Shown in pieces: positions 39,804 through 42,426 of a stretch of 42,426 nucleotides of DNA. Both the position numbers and the translations under genes were made by a program. Within the stretch, counting starts at the first letter, position 1. Every line of letters starts with the position of its first letter. Origin of the DNA: Candidatus Bathyarchaeota archaeon (lineage in GTDB: Archaea; Thermoproteota; Bathyarchaeia; Bathyarchaeales; Bathyarchaeaceae); contig CP070754.1 of assembly GCA_020348865.1 (NCBI GenBank), positions 1,164,529 through 1,206,954 on the forward strand. Reading direction: 5' to 3'. The notes under the pieces are model-generated. The model was given only the letters and a program-made list of their open reading frames with translations, had not been told where the DNA came from and did not search any database.

Positions 39804-40832
39804 CTAGTTCAGGATAACCACGCAGTCTTGTCCTCGAATCGGCGAGCCGGTGTGTTCTGCTTTGAGGTTTCCAACGATGACAAGGGCAACTACGTCTCCG
39901 TCACCGTAAGCGTCTAAACCCAATGCTTCTACAACCTCTTGAACCTTAAACTTGAGTGCTAGGTCCAGGTAACCATCGCCACCTAGGTCGTGACCACCAC
40001 AAGGTTCTCCAACGTATGGTGTAGCAACATCCTCTAGGCTCCATCGAAGTGGCGCAACCTCAGCCCCTCCTAGAGTCAACCGAATGGTCGCTGGGTCAAT
40101 AGTTGTGACATCGAAATCTTCAGTACCGCAAACGGCAACAGGTAGCACACCCTTACTCTTCACGTTCAATGGATTTGGCCAAGAAGCAGGCTTGATATCT
40201 ATGTCTACAGGTGCTGGTTGACACACTACCAAATGTGCTGGGTACCTCATTTCCAAACCGATGGAACTGCCATCATCGGAGTATATGTCCCATGCACTCA
40301 TGTCACCCCATACATTCGGTGTGATAACGATTTCCCAATTGCCAGTGAGATTTCCGATTACGCCACCGTCTGTGTTGAACCAGTAATGCCATGCTCCATC
40401 AAAATGGTTTGGAGTTGTTTCAGAGAACTCGACAAGATTGTCGTCGGACAAGAATCGGTCTGCGTCTGTTCCGGTAACGTCTATGTCCCAATTGACGACA
40501 TTGTTCGGTGACCCGCCTGCGTCTATGTTGTGAAACATGCCGAGGCTGAGGCCATCCGTGCCCTGATAGAAGTACATCTTGCTTTCGTATCCAACTGGAG
40601 TCGGTCCAGCAATAGGATGGGCTGAAGCGCTGAACCAGTTGTAATTGTCTGCGCCTGTAAGGCCACCGCTGTATGCATGCACCTGACCCAGGAAGTTGTC
40701 TTTTACTCCGTCACCATCTGTATCTTGCCATACGCAGATGGCTGTGGAATTGTTGGCGGTCGTTAACGCCGGCAGACTGAAGAGAACCGCAGCAAACATC
40801 ATCAGACTGATTACTTTGTATTTAGCTTTCAT
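39804..40832 (-). CDS. Secreted protein with C-terminal conserved domain
   Basis: 342 aa from the second ATG (40830-40832), which lies 7 bases after GGAGG; the first ATG is only 1 base from it. The signal peptide is MKAKYKVISLMMFAAVLFSLPALTTA with probable cleavage after TTA. Next is a DTDGDGVKD calcium loop, then a beta-rich domain with many Trp, Asn and Gly residues. The C-terminal ~130 residues (DIDIKPASWPNPLNVKSKG, SPIRGQDCVVIL) resemble a domain repeated in many secreted archaeal proteins, with four cysteines that could form disulfides. The function is unknown; cell-surface or extracellular binding is likely. The leader is highly structured. Confidence 0.82.
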   Translation of the reverse strand: MKAKYKVISLMMFAAVLFSLPALTTANNSTAICVWQDTDGDGVKDNFLGQVHAYSGGLTGADNYNWFSASAHPIAGPTPVGYESKMYFYQGTDGLSLGMFHNIDAGGSPNNVVNWDIDVTGTDADRFLSDDNLVEFSETTPNHFDGAWHYWFNTDGGVIGNLTGNWEIVITPNVWGDMSAWDIYSDDGSSIGLEMRYPAHLVVCQPAPVDIDIKPASWPNPLNVKSKGVLPVAVCGTEDFDVTTIDPATIRLTLGGAEVAPLRWSLEDVATPYVGEPCGGHDLGGDGYLDLALKFKVQEVVEALGLDAYGDGDVVALVIVGNLKAEHTGSPIRGQDCVVILN

Positions 40833-40885
40833 TTTCATTCCTCCTTTTCTTTGGGTATGTTTAATGTGCCCCTCCTCGGCACTTC

Positions 40886-40943
40886 AAAGAGAAGCTCCCG
40901 CAAATATGTTGGGAGTACATTTCTGCTTGTGCCTCTTCTCTTT
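40886..40943 (-). promoter_or_regulatory. Structured leader of the secreted-protein gene with two competing stems
   Basis: AAAGAGAAG (40886-40894) pairs with CTTCTCTTT (40935-40943). CTCCC (40895-40899) pairs with GGGAG (40911-40915). GGCAC (40878-40882) can pair with GTGCC (40929-40933), which cannot form together with the nine-pair stem. It lies about 50-110 bases upstream of the start codon, in likely 5' leader. Competing stems are a feature of attenuators and riboswitches, but no known class is matched. Confidence 0.4.
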
Positions 40944-40998
40944 CGAGGCTACGATACTTAGAATTTGTGGAATTATCTTCTATAACGCGTGCATTTGC

Positions 40999-41409
40999 TT
41001 ATTTCATTACGTACTTGTAGGTTAGGATACTACCGAAACTCACAGTCAGCCACACTAGAAAGTTCAGTAGAGGAGCACTGAAAAATATTGCAGGAGACCA
41101 GCTGGGAATCCACGTCCACCACCCTAGATGAAAGGCAATGAATTCGATGGGCAAGTCAATGATTATGCCAGTTAAGAGTCCAACGACCCAACCGAATTTC
41201 TTGTAAGCCATCCACGATGTGTGACCGACGATTACCCAAGAAGCGATAATGAGCAAGGGCACATCGAAGACGTGAAAGAAAGTGTCGGCGTAGACGTACA
41301 TTTCTAGCGAGATTCCCATTCGTTCTATGATGATGGCGGTAATAGCGAAGATGATGTTGACGAGTAGGAAAGATTTAGAAAGCTTTCTGCGGGTCATTTT
41401 CTCTCTCAT
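40999..41409 (-). CDS. DUF422-like (carotenoid biosynthesis/CruF-like) membrane protein, short form
   Basis: 136 aa with four or five membrane helices. The IIIDLPIEFIAFHLGWWTW segment followed by FFSAPLLNFLVW matches the core of the DUF422/CruF family as I know it (an acidic residue before the Gly-Trp and the G/A-P-L-x-N-F box). CruF-type hydratases are longer, about 200-300 aa, so this is either a distinct short subgroup or a remote relative. The TATA box at 41442-41450 lies about 35 bases before the ATG. There are no other carotenoid genes nearby, so the function is uncertain. Confidence 0.6.
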   Translation of the reverse strand: MREKMTRRKLSKSFLLVNIIFAITAIIIERMGISLEMYVYADTFFHVFDVPLLIIASWVIVGHTSWMAYKKFGWVVGLLTGIIIDLPIEFIAFHLGWWTWIPSWSPAIFFSAPLLNFLVWLTVSFGSILTYKYVMK

Positions 41410-41441
41410 TCTCCTTTCCGTCTATGAAAGCTCAATACTGA

Positions 41442-41450
41442 ATTATAAAT
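41442..41450 (-). promoter_or_regulatory. TATA box of the DUF422-like gene
   Basis: ATTTATAAT on the minus strand gives a transcription start near 41420, about 10 bases before the ATG. The rest of the 236-base gap to 41645 shows no gene. Confidence 0.55.
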
Positions 41451-41645
41451 TCGATAGTCGCGCACTCACGCCAAAAGAAAACCTATAACAAGGATATCAA
41501 TAGAGGAACCAAAACGTGACTGCAGACGTGCAGCGAACAAATGTATTAGTCAGTTGTCACGATTTTCAGCGGTCTCAGTTTGCGGCACCTCAAAAGACCA
41601 GTCTGAAAGGGTGGAATGAAGATAATCAACTCTTCTAATGGCTAA

Positions 41646-42426
41646 TCATTTAACCACAGCATAGCCCGCGTTCTCCCAAGCAGTCATGCTTCCTAGCACG
41701 TTATACACCTCTTGACGCCCTTCTCGACACAGAATGCTGGCTCCCAGGCTAGCACGGTGCCCCACATTGCAGATTACCGCAATCGCCTGATCTACCGGCA
41801 CCTCGTTCAGACGCTCTTCAAGGTGACCGACGTAGATGTGAAGGGCTCCCTTGATATGTCCATTGTTCCATTCGTCTTTCCTTCTCACGTCCAGTACAAT
41901 CAAGTTGGCGTCTTTGTCCAATCGATCTTTAAGCTCTTGCACAGTCACGAGACCCAGATGCTCTGTCGGTAAGGCTTCATTGTACCAAGCCTCTATCCCA
42001 CCACGGAGGTAACCTGCTATTCCGTCATATCCCAATCGGATAAGGTATCGAATTGCACGCTACAAATGTTCCTTGTCTTCGAGCACCAATAGAATCGGCT
42101 TATCATACGACAAAACCCAACCTGCAAAGGAAGGGAGCCCATCTAACCATATGCTATAGGAATCACCAATGTAAGCCCCACCAAAGGCTGCCGGCATGCG
42201 AGTGTCCACAACCACAGCACCCAGCTTCATCTGTTCCTGAAACTCTTCTGATGACAGGGGACTTGGATTTGGAAGGTGTTCCAACAGAGGTGGGCCATTC
42301 AGGTTGTACTCCTCCATCTTGCGAAAGTAGGGTGGTCGCTCATGATGTTCAGCGACCTTGAATCCGATGAAGTCTTCCTTCTTCGTTCTTTGCAGAACTG
42401 GATTTTGAACGCGTTCCAAGCCCAAG
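41646..42426 (-). pseudogene. MBL-fold hydrolase/rhodanese fusion, C-terminal part, interrupted by one in-frame TAG (cut by window edge)
   Basis: The right edge cuts off the metallo-beta-lactamase part. Present are the end of that domain, a first degenerate rhodanese-like domain (VVVDTRMPAAFGGAYIGDS, KPILLVLEDKEHL), then TAG at 42060-42062, and in the same frame RAIRYLIRLGYDGIAGYLRGG and a full second rhodanese domain. The active loop of the latter is CNVGHRAS with the catalytic Cys, after DVRRKDEWNNGHI. Related persulfide dioxygenase-rhodanese proteins have Glu or a similar residue at the stop position, so GAG or CAG to TAG is one change. The two halves fit exactly, with no frameshift. Confidence 0.83.

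Noticed and set aside
22757-42062. Codon reassignment (for example pyrrolysine at TAG) to explain the internal stops
   Set aside because: Two of three internal stops are TAA, many genes end naturally in TAA and TAG, and no pyl genes or methylamine methyltransferases are present.
1-42426. CRISPR array, prophage, integrase or insertion sequence
   Set aside because: No regularly spaced repeats, transposase or phage genes on either strand; the alternating tracts are neither identical nor evenly spaced.

Overview
The window reads as archaeal chromosome, most probably a TACK-lineage genome of the Bathyarchaeia type. The evidence for an archaeon is topoisomerase VI A and B, aIF2-beta with DUF424, a RIO1 kinase next to a Dim2/PNO1-like KH protein, archaeal Elp3, an eukaryal/archaeal-type tRNA methylthiotransferase, HypA/HypB and TATA-box promoters. 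FtsZ together with a tRNA interrupted by three bulge-helix-bulge introns fits a Bathyarchaeia-like TACK archaeon better than Sulfolobales or a euryarchaeon, but no 16S rRNA is present, so the assignment is an inference. There is no CRISPR array, rRNA, integrase or insertion sequence. The length and the cut genes at both ends would fit one large-insert clone or an internal contig piece.

Layout. 1-3430: cut YchF-type GTPase, an unknown protein, and an operon of an LsrF-like aldolase/thiolase with a zinc alcohol dehydrogenase. 3701-3902: a TATA box and tRNA-Asn(GUU) split by three introns. 3912-9502 (minus strand): small membrane protein, Top6A, Top6B, KH protein, RIO1, DUF424 and aIF2-beta. 9661-12597: both glycine decarboxylase subunits. 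12658-17264: tRNA methylthiotransferase, a ribbon-helix-helix protein overlapping FtsZ, then Elp3. 17383-23643: two GNAT acetyltransferases, a HAD phosphatase, an ICMT-like methyltransferase, an MFS transporter, a zinc-ribbon microprotein, an unknown protein, a YdeI-like gene broken by one stop codon and a ferritin-like protein.

23698-29012: UbiA prenyltransferase with a flavin disulfide oxidoreductase, a CxxC protein, a zinc-finger microprotein, then a sulfur/Fe-S block (TusA, IscS-like, IscU and a cysteine-rich microprotein). The IscS-like protein lacks its PLP lysine and so is probably not a desulfurase. 29101-31386 is a bacterial-looking kinase-aminotransferase fusion, probably acquired by transfer. 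31606-35754: AlkD-like protein, solitary RelE-like protein, a DsrE protein and an Fe-S protein that share a promoter motif, HypB/HypA and CsaA. 35788-39599: a two-subunit 2-oxoacid:ferredoxin oxidoreductase divergent from tandem rubrerythrins, which suggests an anaerobe. 39804-42426: secreted protein with a structured leader, a DUF422-like membrane protein and a cut MBL-rhodanese gene.

The observations most worth following are the triple-intron tRNA with C at position 55, the lysine-less IscS, alternating pyrimidine-purine tracts that recur in most gaps between genes, the promoter motif shared by the DsrE and Fe-S genes, and three otherwise intact genes each broken by one in-frame stop.
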